Shown: piece by piece, positions 46,009 through 56,756 of the stretch | Layout of the letters: the number at the start of each line of letters is the position of its first letter | Position numbering within the stretch: position 1 is the stretch's first letter | NCBI GenBank assembly: GCA_024760905.1 | Contig: CM045733.1 | Span: 39,244,501 to 39,308,500 of the forward strand | Direction of reading: 5' to 3' | From: Plotosus lineatus | Lineage: Eukaryota; Chordata; Actinopteri; Siluriformes; Plotosidae | DNA length: 64,000 bases | Made by a program: the position numbers and the translations under genes | The notes under the pieces: generated by a model | The model's input: only the letters and a program-made list of their open reading frames with translations | What the model was told of the DNA's origin: nothing | Databases searched by the model: none

Positions 46009-46380
46009 TTATCAGGGTTATTAACGCTATCAGGGTTATTAACACTATAAGAGGAGTATGTAGAGGTTATTACAGGTAATCTAATCTCAGATGATTTATG
46101 AGCTCTGTGTTATGGGAAGTCATTCATCAGATGATGTTTAGACATTGTTCTCACAATTGTAGTATCACTAGGTGTGTTTCAGGGGTGTTTTTGGATTTAT
46201 AGGTGTGTTGAGGTGTCATCTAGTGTTTTCAGATGTATTCAGGGTTGTTCATTGGTGGTTTTTGGATGTTTCTTGGTTTAGAGGTGTGTTCAAAGGTGTT
46301 CAGGGGAGTTTAGATGCAGTCTCTATGTTCAGATGTGGTCTTGGGTGTTCATAAGTGTTTCTTGGTGTTTTGTTGTTTTT
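46009..46380. repeat. Short tandem and GT-rich minisatellite-like DNA
   Basis: TATCAGGGTTATTAAC repeats twice near 46012-46047. From 46165 to 46380 there are loosely repeated GTGTTCAGGGGTGTTT-like units. It may include the remains of the copia 5' LTR, but no LTR partner was found. Confidence 0.55.
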
Positions 46381-46537
46381 AACTATTTGGTGCGTAAACC
46401 TTTTTTTCATAAATAAAATTTAAAGTAAACCAAAGGCATTTTTATACCTGATTAATTAAAAGGAATTAAAACTGCAGTTTTTCTACTACATTTGCCTCTG
46501 TATCATTAGTTTAATGATGGTGTGTGTGCGTGTGCAG

Positions 46538-46645
46538 GTTCATTATATCTTACAGGAGGTGGTGATGGGGGGGATGGTGCTTGAGACCAACATGAATGAA
46601 ATTGTTGCCCAGGTCGAGCTGCAGAATCGAATGGAGAAATCTGAG
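46538..46645 (+). CDS. ap3s2: ap3s2 coding exon 5
   Basis: 108 nt, phase 0 at both ends. The acceptor GTGTGCAG follows a TG-rich stretch; the donor is GTGAGC at 46646. Encodes VHYILQEVVMGGMVLETNMN then EIVAQVELQNRMEKSE. HYILQEV and the AQVELQNRMEKSE spacing are AP3S2-like. Forms the C-terminal helices that contact the AP-3 delta subunit in the family. Confidence 0.96.
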
Positions 46646-47137
46646 GTGAGCATTTTTGTACACATATGCACACACTTAAATGTAAATTATTTCCTAGGGT
46701 GAAACTCAGGTTTTGAAGTTAACCTTCAGAGTACTTTGTATCATTACAACACTGTGTGTGTTTGTCATGTGTTTGAGAATAGTGTTGAAGTTCAGGTTTC
46801 ATATGAACACTTCTGGCAGAGAGACTAGCTAAGAGAGGGTGGAGGGGATGTGGGCAAGGTAACTGGTTTGGCCAAACTGCTGAATACTGATGCCACAAAA
46901 GTGCTAGTAAAGACTTTACAGTGAGGTTTATGAGGAGATTACAGTAATGAATAAGAGATGATTCAAAAATGTTCTGAAGTAGAGCTTGATATTGGAAAAG
47001 CAGGAGCTGGCTTCAGACCGTATCATTAACTCTGGGATTGTTAATGTATGGATTTTGGAACGTTACTGACAGCTTTGATTCAGAGATAAAAACAGTGTAT
47101 GAGGTTGACAGTCTGTAGAGGGAACAAAACCAAAATA
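46646..47137. other. ap3s2 intron 5 segment, nothing recognised
   Basis: Ordinary AT-rich intron sequence before Tigger F. No RNA or repeat signal seen. Confidence 0.5.
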
Positions 47138-47700
47138 CAGTAGTTACCTCGACTTATGAGTGTCCCTTATAACTAATTTTTCATGATACGAACTTTGATC
47201 CCACCAAAAATCTGCCCCATCCAACGAGCAAATTTTCGACTCTCGACCTCTGCTGACGAAATGGCTTTTCCGGGCTGATTAGCCTTGTATTCTTCTACGT
47301 GTATTCCTCTGTGCTCTGAGAACGCCTTGTGCAGTGCTTCTCAATTATTTTCTGTGATGCTCCCTATTGGAAAAACAAAACAACCCCCCCCAACGTATTG
47401 CGCGTGACTATAAATAGTGTTTACTGCACTTCATATCGTTTGCTCGGTGCCTTTTCCGTACACCATAGCTGTAGAGGATGCGCAATCACACTTAGAGCTG
47501 GTCCACCAGTATGTTAAAAAAAGCATGTTCCCGAGGGTCATACACGCCAATTAGCCTTGTATTCTTTTGTGTGTATTCCTCCTCACTCCTTTCCATGCCG
47601 GCAGCGTGCACACGCACAAAAGTTTGTCTTTTCAGTGGTTCGGATTTTGTGAGTTTTTTTTAGTATTATTTTTTATTCTGCATGTCCCAGTGTTTCTAAG

Positions 47701-47865
47701 ATGGGGCGTAAGAATGTGGCTAATGTATTCAAGAGGAAAAAATTGATTTCTCTTGAAATGAAGCTTGAAATCATAGACACACATGAAAAAGGAGTTCGCG
47801 TGGCCGATCTGTGTAAGGAGTATGGGAAGAATGCATCGACCATCTGTACAATTCTCAAACAGTAA
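47701..47865 (+). pseudogene. Tigger/pogo transposase N-terminal HTH, 54 codons
   Basis: ATG at 47701; MGRKNVANVFKRKKLISLEM, KLEIIDTHEKGVRVADLCKE then YGKNASTICTILKQ and a stop. This is the CENP-B-type helix-turn-helix at the start of pogo/Tigger transposases. The DDE domain is absent. Equivalent fragments in copies B (19577) and D/E (16764, 45048) also end just after this domain. Confidence 0.85.
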
Positions 47866-48881
47866 GAGGCCTTTGCCTGACGTTAGTGTGGTGGGCAATG
47901 GGAGTGCGGCCAAGCAGCAGGAGATAAGTAATCAAAATTAGTGAAGTGAAATAAAACAGTTAAAAAAATCCAAAAAAATTAAATAAATAAAGTAAAAAAA
48001 AAAAAAAAATTAGTAGTGTAACTTAATGTTAAGTGCTATTCTTAAGTTCAGATGCACTAATTGTATTGCATATTGACTCTTTGTTTATTCTTGTTTTATT
48101 ATTATTTATTGTTAATCACAGTATTATGTTACTGTACATGTGTTATTATTGTGAAATGTTTATCTTAAATATATGTGAGGCGCTCCACCGAAAGTAGGCG
48201 CTCGTCGCACAGACCACTTTTGAGATAAAGGCCAGAAAAGTAAAAATGGCCCATTTTTATCGAAATTCGGCTTTTTGCATAAACTATTAAAGCAAGTATT
48301 CAACTATCACTTGCTCACTTGAAATCGACTAAAACTCACTAAAAATGTCCCCCCCCCCCATTTTTCTGACGAGTACCCTCATAAAACTAGATAAAAACAG
48401 TAGGAAACTTACTGGTTTTCTTTGCAATTATTCACCGAGTTCGGTATAAGGCACACTATAATCCATACACCAGAAGAACGGCCGTGAAGTTGTCTCTCCA
48501 TTTTGGATACTGTTTTAATATTAAAATGCCGTTTCAGTGAATAAAATAAGTTCTGAAGACAATATGCTGGAAAACAATGCAGGCTAGTTGCTAAGGAAGA
48601 TCTGAAATGAGAATTGGTCAGAAACGATTGACTTGAAAGATCTGAAACGATTGGTCAGCTCGGACTTGCACATGCGCAGTGTCCGTCACACATTCGTCAC
48701 ACATTCCGTCACACACAGGTTTACTTCCTGCCTCTAGTTTACTCCATGCGGAATGCGGAATTTATCTCCGACTTTCTCTTGAATAACAGTCATTAAGTTT
48801 ATTTATAAGATTGTGAATACACATAATTTCTGGAAAAGGAGAATGAAATGTCATCTGTGATGTCTACCAGCATTAGTATAG

Positions 48882-48954
48882 ATGTTAAATTCAGTACAAG
48901 AATCGGGCTTTCAAGATGCCGGAATGCTTGGCGTGCTTGAAGATTATTTCGCTG
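48882..48954 (+). CDS. Putative transposon-encoded acidic protein, exon 1
   Basis: ATG at 48882: MLNSVQESGFQDAGMLGVLE then DYFAG, ending before a consensus donor GTGAGT at 48955 (phase 1). The same stretch in copy 1 (24703-24775, MLNSMRELGIEDAGMLGILE, DYF) keeps the frame with mostly conservative changes, which argues for past coding use. No recognised domain. Function unknown; a transposition or regulatory factor is speculation. Confidence 0.45.
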
Positions 48955-49118
48955 GTGAGTATTTTTCTCTGCATGCAAAATTCAATTATGGAATTTTTTT
49001 GATCATTTGATTTGTGTAATCTTGTCTGCACTGGACATGCTGGATCGTGGGCTGTTTAGTTTTGTACAAAAATTGGTCAAGACCTGAAAAATACTTAAAT
49101 GTTTCATTCCTTTTACAG

Positions 49119-49360
49119 ATGAACAGACTGATGATGATGATGCCAACTGTGTTGAAGAGGATTTTAATGTTGATGAAGAAGAGGCATCTGTTAATAAAAG
49201 TGTGATGAGTGGTGTTTGTGAAGATGGTGTGATCCTTTCTGCTGAGCAGGATGTAGATGAAGATGATAATGCTGAGGGCAGAGTTGATGAAGCTTACTTG
49301 TATAAAGAGATCAGAGAGTTTTGTTATATAGTTTTCTTAGTTTTCAGTGTGATTGTTTGA
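49119..49360 (+). CDS. Putative transposon-encoded acidic protein, exon 2
   Basis: Acceptor CCTTTTACAG at 49109-49118. It joins in frame to exon 1 and reads DEQTDDDDANCVEEDFNVDE, EEASVNKSVMSG, ILSAEQDVDEDDN and EAYLYKEIREFCYIVF to TGA 49358-49360. The combined ORF is 104 residues (315 nt with stop, divisible by three), highly acidic in the middle. Copy 1 has a stop in the same exon (25079). It could be the N-terminus of a longer transposase whose remainder has been deleted. Confidence 0.42.
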
Positions 49361-50435
49361 ACCTGACAGTGGTTTTTTTTTTCCAATCAGTATCATTTGA
49401 AGGCATTTGAACCTTTATATAATGATAGAAAAGATGCATACTGATCTTATTGGAATAAACAGAAATGAAATAAAAAATTGTGGGTTTTTTTGTTCATATT
49501 TTGGGGGGTTACCACGGTGACACATGGGTGTAAAAAGTGCCTGTCAGATTAAAATGAGGATGATTTCTCTTATTATCTCTTCCTAAAACTCTTCTTAGAC
49601 ATGTTTTCTAAAAGTTTATATGGCTGATGTGCATAAAAATGTTTGGTGGCTAAGGACTAATGATCTTGGAAGAAGAGCAATCTTTGAGCTCATTTTTCTC
49701 TAAAACGTCTTTTGAAATTTTTGGTTGAATGCTGACAAAACAAAATGGCATAGCTCGCTCAATTTTCAAGGTATTGACAAACCTTTTGCTGCATTTTAGA
49801 GCTTTGGGCCTCATCTATCTGACTGTGTAAAAAGCTCATTTTTGGACCCAAGAGCCTACTTTCAGTGGCTCACATATTAGGTCAAAAATACATGTTTGTG
49901 TCAGGTTATATGTGTTTGGGAGGGCGTTGGAACGGATTAATTGGTTTTCTATTATTTCCTACTGGAATTTTTGTTTCATCTAATGAACATTTTGACTTAT
50001 GATCTTTCCCTCGGAAAGGATTCATTTCTTTCTTTTCATGTTTTTATTGCAACCCTGTTACAGTGATTTCTTTCCCTGACAAACTTAACGTGGAGTCAGC
50101 AGTGCTGGCATGCTGGACACAAGGGAAAAATAGTTTGATCGATATTCATAGACATCCAAACAGAGGCACAAGGCTGTTTGTCAGATTGGTGTATCTTGGG
50201 CTTTAATAATGAGCTCAGAGACAGAAAAACATCAGCAGGTGTGCACCAGCTGAGCTTTAGAGCCAGACGAGGAATACAACAGGAGAAAGAACGAAAAGAG
50301 GAAAAAAACCACGATAGATACAGTGGTACTGATGCTACTTCACTGTATTGGGACACTCAGACAAAAGGAGGAGGAGTTTGAGTAAGCAGCACATAAGACT
50401 TCTCTATCCTTATGAATTTTTTTTGTTTTCCTTAG

Positions 50436-50561
50436 GGTGGACTTTCTGCAGCTCCAGCTCGCGCAGTCTCAGCTGTGAAAAACATGAACCTTCCAGAGAT
50501 CCCTCGTAACATCAACATTGGAGATATCAACATCAAAGTACCGAGTCTGTCTCCATTCTAA
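50436..50561 (+). CDS. ap3s2: ap3s2 coding exon 6 (last)
   Basis: Acceptor TTCCTTAG at 50428-50435, stop TAA at 50559-50561. Encodes GGLSAAPARAVSAVKNMNLP, EIPRNINIGDINIKVPSLSP and F, the conserved C-terminal tail. GGLSAAPARA is the AP3S2 form (GLAGAP in AP3S1). Gives a total protein of 192 residues. Confidence 0.97.
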   Translation, partial: GGLSAAPARAVSAVKNMNLPEIPRNINIGDINIKVPSLSPF

Positions 50562-50741
50562 GAGTTCTGTCTATCCTATACACACTGGAGTTACATTTCC
50601 CATCACTTCTCTTGCTTTTTATCTGAGACTGAATTTAAGTTCTATTTAGAGGCCAAAACTCTGCAGATGCACAATTATTTTTATTTCATCATTAACTAAA
50701 CATTAAGAAAGACAATCCCAGAGTCAAGATTTCAGAATGAC

Positions 50742-50747
50742 AATAAA
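50742..50747 (+). terminator. Candidate ap3s2 polyadenylation signal
   Basis: AATAAA, 181 bp after the stop codon. It is the first canonical hexamer downstream; weaker or distal sites are possible. Confidence 0.55.
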
Positions 50748-50761
50748 CCACCACCAACAAA

Positions 50762-52574
50762 TCACTAGTAATTTTTATTTTCATTTAATTCATTCAATGA
50801 ATCGTTAGGGTCGTGCTGTTATATGTGTATTAGAGGAGTTCTTTGTGAATATTTGTGTGAAAACATTCCTAAAATAATCTAAATTAAAAAGATGAACATG
50901 TCTGAGTTGAGTCAGTTTACTGATCGCCAAATACCACGCCTCCATCCTACACTTTATTTATCCAATTTTTTTCTTCGATTATTAAGATTCGCACTTTTTT
51001 CCTCATTTTGATCTTTGCTTTTGTGTTAATAAATTCACAGTGCTGTAATACCATTGTTTGACTTCTACTTTTTGTGAATCTATTTGAAAGAAAACCCCAA
51101 ATAAGTGCTTTGGCCACTAAGGGTAGAAAAAACATCATCAGAACGGAAAATCTAAAAAATCCTGGCTCAATCAGATAAATGTTGTTTGTACTGTATTTGT
51201 AAAGAAATATCAGGGACAAAAACATCACAGAATAATTTCACCAGAATTTCTAATATGCTTAATTTTAACTTATGATGCTGTTTGATTTCTGAATGTGTCT
51301 CATTTATTCATTCAGTTTAATTTAAAAATGAGCACACTCTGTGTAAACCTTCAACAAGCCAATAAGTAACAAAGTTAACACCACTCTCTGCAAACCTTGC
51401 TCAAATTCCTGTTTGCAAAAAATTGTCCTATCTCACAATGTAAAAAAAAAAAAAAAAAAATCCTGGAAACAGAATTCGATCACAATTGTCTCTAAAATTT
51501 ATTCCATTCAAATTTTTAAATAAATAAAAATTTCAATAAAGCAATATTACATGAAAATAGCCACTCTTTTTTGGTATCCGCCTAACAAAAGGTCAAACTC
51601 AAACTCAAACTTAACCTTATCATTCATCCACATACTACAAGGCATGTAGTAAAATGAAATGTCATTTTATTAGCGCTCCATGTATGGAAGACAATAGTGG
51701 TAACAAAATATAATCTCCTGGCAGTGATATTTAAAGAATTATATAATGCACAGGTTATGAAATGTTAGATAACAGCGGTCTGATGCATATCTTTAATGCA
51801 GTTTACACAGATCAGATTACAAGTGGCTAGATTAAACTGGAATGTGTGAGTATGAATGTCTCAATATAAAAAAAGATCAAGATCCTCTAGAGACAAGACC
51901 AATTGTTAAAGAAGATGTCCTTTTACATCATTACTCAGAAATGAACTGTCAAAAAAGCACACACTACACTGAGCGTTGGGGTCTTTTTCATCCATTAGCA
52001 TCTGTTTTGTTTATATTTTTTTCATCACTGTTACTGTATTTGTTGTTGTGGGGTGTGTTTGCCATCATCCTGTTGTTGGAAATTCAATTACATCATAAGT
52101 TACAACATTATCATTCTTGACTCATGCATCAATTTTTTTATACTGCTGGGTTTTATCTTTAGGAACTAAATCATGATAAAATATTTCAGGATCGGCATCA
52201 TAAAGCTTGTGATTCCAAATTCCCACTTCGAATGAAGAAAAGCTAACCTGGAATTCCTACTAGGAGAGCAGTGCTGAGAGAAATATTCAGATCCTTTATT
52301 TAAATTAAAGCATTACTACCACACTGATAATATTGTTCTACACATAATAAACATACATTATATATATTTAAAGTATCCAATTTAAAAGTGCAGATTGTAC
52401 AGTAATTAAGTTAAGTACATTTCAATGACTTTATATTATATAGATTTAATTTACTGTAAAACATCATGTTCCATAAGATCTTTATTTTGCCTCGCTGTCC
52501 TATGAGAATTCTATATCTCTGTCTCTAATAGATCGACTTTTCATGATTCGGAATATTAGCCATGTTTACATCTT
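50762..52574. other. ap3s2-anpep intergenic DNA, nothing recognised
   Basis: AT-rich with homopolymer A runs (51442-51459). A 92-codon frame at 51842-52120 ends in a hydrophobic stretch but has no known relatives that I can name and no supporting context. Confidence 0.5.
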
Positions 52575-52710
52575 CATGATTATTCATTCATTAATTTTCT
52601 GATCAATGTATGCCTAATTAGGGTCGCAGGAAGGCCAGCGTCTATCTCAGCCTACTCTGGGGAAGGGCAGGGTACACCCTAGACAGCTCACCACACCATC
52701 GTAGGGGCAT
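52575..52710 (-). mobile_element. SINE-like 3' fragment with GAATG-type tail (reverse)
   Basis: On the + strand: ATTCATTCATTAATTTTCTG, then TAATTAGGGTCGCAGGAAGG and GGGTACACCCTAGACAGCTC. This is the common fish SINE 3' half in reverse, as at 61690. Confidence 0.65.
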
Positions 52711-53236
52711 CTTCTTGATTATTAAAAAAAGTTTATTACGTTTAAGATATAGTACAGTTTTCTTCATCCATAAAGTGACATAGAATGATTAATTTTATCA
52801 AAAAAAAAAAAAAAAAAACATGAGTGGAGTGGAATAAAAAGTAAAACATTTATCTCTGAGATGAAATTGAGTAGTTGCTTAACATGGAAATATATACGTA
52901 AATAGGACAAGTGCCTTAAATATGTATTTGATTACATTACATTCCATGGTTAAGGAAATTGTCATACTATATAAAAATCTGTCGCAAATTGGAAAGGTAG
53001 AAATTCAGATATTCTGAGCTGTAACTTTGAAAAAGTGATTTAAACATGTGGTCAGGTCAAATTTTTTGGTTAGTAACATAGATGGAATTTCAGGTCCCTG
53101 ATTTGTCAAACTTCACATCCTAACATGATGTCATCACAGCATCTTCTACGGTGCCTGTTCAGAGAAACATTACAAACACTTCTTACTGTAATTACTTTTA
53201 ACTGCAAATTTACTCATGTGTGGAATGTGTTTGCGT

Positions 53237-53249
53237 TCTTCTTCTTCTT

Positions 53250-53279
<30 letters not shown>
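53237..53279. repeat. (TTC)n microsatellite
   Basis: About 14 units of the trinucleotide TTC. Confidence 0.97.
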
Positions 53280-53280
<1 letters not shown>

Positions 53281-53336
53281 TGACCTTGAACACTGCATAA
53301 AATACTATTTGTTAGTGATAGTTGAAGTTATTAGTT

Positions 53337-53643
53337 AGTTGTTGGGGGTTCGAGTCCCACTCTCCACAAGGTTGTCACTGTCCCCACCAGTGCGGCTAAC
53401 TGGGTTATCAAAGGCGGTCCATGTCTCTCACTGTCTATGGTGTGAGGCATGTAAAAGAACCATTGCTGACTTTCGTAAAGAGTAGCTGCAAAGTCGTCAG
53501 CGTGTTTCTGTCCCTTGCTAAAAGGGTTGTGACAGGAAGGGCATCCGACGTAAAAAATCCTCTGCCAAAATCAAACGTGCGAATCAGATGATTCGCCGTG
53601 GCGACTCCCGAGTAAAAGGGAAAAAGCCAAAAGGATGACAGAC
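53337..53643 (+). mobile_element. SINE with RTE-like tail, 5'-truncated
   Basis: Flanked by a 17-bp duplication AGTTGAAGTTATTAGTT (53320-53336 and 53644-53660). It begins inside the tRNA-like head at GTTGGGGGTTCGAGTCCCAC, continues through AAAGAACCATTGCTGACTTT and GGAAGGGCATCCGACGTAAA, and ends GATTCGCCGTGGCGACTCCC, AAAGCCAAAAGG. 5' truncation plus a long duplication is the signature of LINE-type target-primed insertion. Confidence 0.9.
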
Positions 53644-53660
53644 AGTTGAAGTTATTAGTT

Positions 53661-54305
53661 GTTTCTAATCAAAAATGAAAACACATTAGCTTGTAAAATC
53701 TATAAAATTGAGCATTACTAAGAGATGTCTGTCTTGAAAAGATAAACACATTTCAGACTTTAAATTTATTTTGAAATTAAGTTTCTAGGGGAGGCTGAGA
53801 TTTTGGGATTTATCACACCTTGCAGCTGGAACACACTAAGATCACAAATGTCATGTTTAAAAGAATTTCAGCCTTTCATGAAGAACAAGCACTAGATTTG
53901 GGTTTCGCTGGGAATGTTTAATGAAATCGTAAACAATCTGAAGTTTGTATATATAGTGTAAAGTGAAAAGTGTGAAATATATATAGTGTAAAGTGAAAAA
54001 CCACGACTAATAATCAAATTATACTTTAGTTTTTGCATCATGTAGTACTTGTATACGCAGTATCTATTTCCAAGTAATTCTCAGGAAAAATGCTTTTTCA
54101 TGCCTGTGTTTCAACATCAATTTTTATAACCTCACGCTCATAACTTTAAAGATTATAAACTGTCAAAGGTCTCACGTTATCAGATAAAAATGTGCAGAGT
54201 CGGCCGTGATGTCTCTCATAAATAAGTTAATGTGTTTTAATCCTTTGAGGACATGGAGCACTTCAGTCCTGTAAGTTCAAATCACAGCTATATATAATAT
54301 ATAAC

Positions 54306-54308
<3 letters not shown>
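53661..54308. other. Intergenic DNA, nothing recognised
   Basis: AT-rich; a short direct repeat TATATAGTGTAAAGTGAAAA occurs twice at 53950-54000. No gene or known element seen. Confidence 0.5.

Positions 54309-54345
<37 letters not shown>
54309..54345. repeat. (TA)n microsatellite
   Basis: About 37 bp of TA. Just downstream is a Tigger-like right-end phrase (CGTGAAGTAGCGAGGGATCC at 54496-54515), perhaps an old element terminus. Confidence 0.9.
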
Positions 54346-54348
<3 letters not shown>

Positions 54349-54537
54349 AATTTTTGCATAAATGGTCGTGTTTTTGTGACATTTTCCATAATTTTTCCTT
54401 CTATTATTCCTTAATTTTCCTATTTTTTAATTAGATGAATATTTATTTAGTTATTTAAAAAAAAAACGCGATGCACTGAAGCCGCAATAACTGAAGCGTG
54501 AAGTAGCGAGGGATCCCTGTATGTATTTATATAATTT

Positions 54538-54705
54538 TCTGAGTAGATCCTTCCATAAGAGAGTGCTCAATACTTTTTCGTAGAGCAAATATAAGTAAAA
54601 ATAAAAGGACAGGACAAAGACTTTCTATTGAAGCTTCATTTTCACTACAGATCTGTTTCGAGGGACGGTGAAACCATCCTCTCTCTTCAGGTGATTACAG
54701 AAGAA

Positions 54706-54710
<5 letters not shown>
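54538..54710 (-). mobile_element. Penelope-like LTR fragment with hammerhead motif
   Basis: On the + strand: TTTCTGAGTAGATCCTTCCA and the GTGCTCAATACTTTTTCGTA tail block, then ATAAAAGGACAGGACAAAGA and the complement of the ribozyme. Same unit as 62275-62440 and, in part, 3640-3740. The element reads on the minus strand and lies beside (TA)n at 54706-54760. Confidence 0.7.
54642..54695 (-). ncRNA. Hammerhead ribozyme motif (intact core)
   Basis: Minus strand 5' to 3': stem I strand (AATCAC), core CTGAAGA (CTGANGA), stem II with loop TTTCA, core GAAA, stem III CAGA/TCTG, then TA with predicted cleavage before GTGA (between 54646 and 54645). In stem II this copy has CCGTCCCTC where the 62 kb copies have CCACCCCTC; the change replaces an A-C mismatch by A-U and keeps the next pair as U-G. 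Stem III is a loopless palindrome, so cleavage would favour a dimer, as in other Penelope-linked hammerheads. Folded by eye only. Confidence 0.6.

Positions 54711-54760
<50 letters not shown>
54706..54760. repeat. (TA)n microsatellite
   Basis: About 55 bp of TA, adjoining the ribozyme-bearing repeat. Confidence 0.95.
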
Positions 54761-54763
<3 letters not shown>

Positions 54764-55307
54764 TTGAATTTAATTATTTTTAAAATGACATGAAATATTA
54801 ATCCACTCACATTTTATGTAATAAAAAATGGAAAATAATAATTTATTTCTTTTATTAATCCTTTTTTTGTTTAAAAGGATGAACTTACTGCCATCCCTGA
54901 ACATTTTTGAAATTGTTTAAGTAAGTTGAAACTAAAATGTTTTGTCTGTTTTTAGTTATTTTTTAAAAAGTGAAGCCAAAAACTTTCATTGCCATGGCAA
55001 TAACACTAATTACTGTTTGAGATGTAAGACATTTCAACCCACACTATCATTAATGAATGACCTTTAATACACTATCAATAATTAATTATTATTACGTATT
55101 AATTAATTATTGACAAATAAACGTTTAAAGATTGAATAATTTAATTCCGTATAAAGTAACTGGCGCTTTTGGCATTTTTCTTTTTATTAATAGCAAGTGT
55201 ATTTGAATTCTGTAACTAGATGTGATAGGTAACGACATTATCCACTTGAAGTACAAGTTCTTCAACCTCCTGATAATGGACCAATCAGATTGCACCGATT
55301 CCATGTA

Positions 55308-55570
55308 ATACAGGGTAACCCAATAAGATACCCCACAATTAATAAGAAATCAATAAAAATAACTTATTATTTACACACATAAAATGTCAGTCAATACTAT
55401 TTCCTCCAAACGGTGGCCGTCATTGTATATACGTGCTTGAAGGCGATTTCTGAAGGTTTCCATGGCTTGAAGGCTATTGTTGGATGGAACAGCAGCTATC
55501 TCCAACTGAATAGCAGCCGTCAGCTTCCGTCAGCACCATTAATCTTAGAGCTGTCTTTAACATAGGTCCA
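55308..55570 (-). pseudogene. Mariner/IS630-type transposase C-terminal remnant
   Basis: TACAGGGTAACCCAATAAGA at 55308 resembles a TIR. On the minus strand around 55530-55400 the translation LTAAIQLEIAAVPSNNSLQA then METFRNRLQARI, YNDGHRLEE has the form of the last part of an IS630/mariner-like transposase. The catalytic core is missing. Confidence 0.45.
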
Positions 55571-56247
55571 TCCTGCTGAAATCAGACACAGAGTTCTTTA
55601 ATTCAAAGTGTTCAAGTTGTGACCGTTAAAAGATTACCTTAAAAAACACATCAGTGTAATGTCCAGAACTTATGGTAACAGTTATACCACTGAGTTCAAA
55701 GAAATTGAACTTCATTAAAATTTCATTTGTATATGAAGTGCTGAGATCCAGAGTGGTACAGAAAGGGCTTTTTTTTGGAGAAAAATATAAATTACATAGA
55801 AGTTTTTGAAACAACAACAATAATAATAATAATAAAAATAATAATAATAAATCAGGAATAATTCTAACAAAATAATTCAAGACAAAAGGAAGAAGGGGCC
55901 ATTCTGGCATGCATAGACGTTATCCACATCTGTGAAAATATAACCACCATGACTCGTGCATATACATTAACAACATATATGTACATAAATGCATAGCTCT
56001 ATGCTTTAATGGCAGACAACACTGAGACAGTAAACTGCATGGATTTTATTAAATACCCCAAAAAACTGGGGTTTTTCCAAAGATTTTGACTGGTGGAGTA
56101 TATTATATATTTTTCTATATCCTAACCTTGAATAAGAAAGCGGTTTTCATATATAGCTAACTTTTTTATTTTTTTTATTTTTACCATGCTCATACTGACA
56201 TATACCACCAGTGAAAACTTTTGAAATACCTCCACTTTCTTTTGTAT
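55571..56247. other. Intergenic DNA with (AAT)n, otherwise unrecognised
   Basis: An AAT-rich microsatellite at about 55817-55850 produces a poly-Leu shadow frame. Nothing else recognised. Confidence 0.5.
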
Positions 56248-56345
56248 TTTCTGAACCACTTTATCCAAATTAAGGTGACGTGGAAGTTGGCGCCCATCTC
56301 AGCCGACACTGAGTGAGGGCAGAGTACACCCCGGACAGCTCGCTA
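56248..56345 (-). mobile_element. SINE 3' fragment (reverse)
   Basis: Degenerate copy of the 52575-52710 type (GCAGAGTACACCCCGGACAG) directly joined to a second SINE family fragment at 56346. Confidence 0.5.
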
Positions 56346-56570
56346 GGCCAAAAACACCCTGACGGCTTTGCAGCTACTCTTTACGAAAGTCAGCAATGGT
56401 TCTTTTACATGAACCTCTCACCATAGATAGTGAGAGACATGGCCGGCCTTTGATAACCCAGTTAGCTGCACTGGGGGGACAGTGACAACCTTGTGGAGAG
56501 TGGAGCTTGAACCCCCAACCTTGGGATCAGTGATCCAGCACCCTACCCCCAGGTCACCACTACCTCGCTT
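56346..56570 (-). mobile_element. SINE with tRNA-like head, tail lost (reverse)
   Basis: On the + strand: CTACTCTTTACGAAAGTCAG, GATAACCCAGTTAGCTGCAC and AACCCCCAACCTTGGGATCA, the complement of the tRNA-like head and body shared with 30071-30430. The RTE-like tail is absent. Confidence 0.75.
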
Positions 56571-56756
56571 TAAAGATTAGAAACTTTCAAAGGTCTCAAG
56601 TATCAGATAACAATGTGCAGAGTCTTTGACATTCCTCATAAATGAAAACTTCATAGTTTCTAAATGATCAGCCGACTCCAGGTGAGGACACAGTACATCC
56701 TGGACAGCTCGTCAGGCCCTCACAGGGCATATACCACAACTGTAAGTCCTAAATTT

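Larger units (their letters stand above)
48175..49873 (+). mobile_element. Unclassified DNA transposon, copy 2 (1699 bp, uninterrupted)
   Basis: Left end GTGAGGCGCTCCACCGAAAG at 48175. Right end AGAGCCTACTTTCAGTGGCT, CAC at 49873, a shortened inverted complement. The 4-bp duplication ATAT lies at 48171-48174 and 49874-49877. Internally co-linear with copy 1 apart from that copy's 180-bp expansions and the G insertion. It carries the intact two-exon ORF (48882-48954 and 49119-49360). Inserted in Tigger F in ap3s2 intron 5. Confidence 0.8.
47138..50030 (+). mobile_element. Tigger-like transposon F, interrupted
   Basis: Left TIR CAGTAGTTACCTCGACTTAT at 47138 after TA. The right part (GGAACGGATTAATTGGTTTT near 49930, ATTTTGACTTATGATCTTTC near 49988) is Tigger-like but the exact terminus is decayed, so 50030 is approximate. 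It contains the transposase start at 47701-47865 and is split by the unclassified transposon copy 2 at 48175-49873. Confidence 0.7.

Noticed and set aside
51842..52120. A 92-codon ORF with a predicted membrane segment
   Set aside because: Isolated in AT-rich intergenic DNA, low-complexity hydrophobic end, no supporting features.
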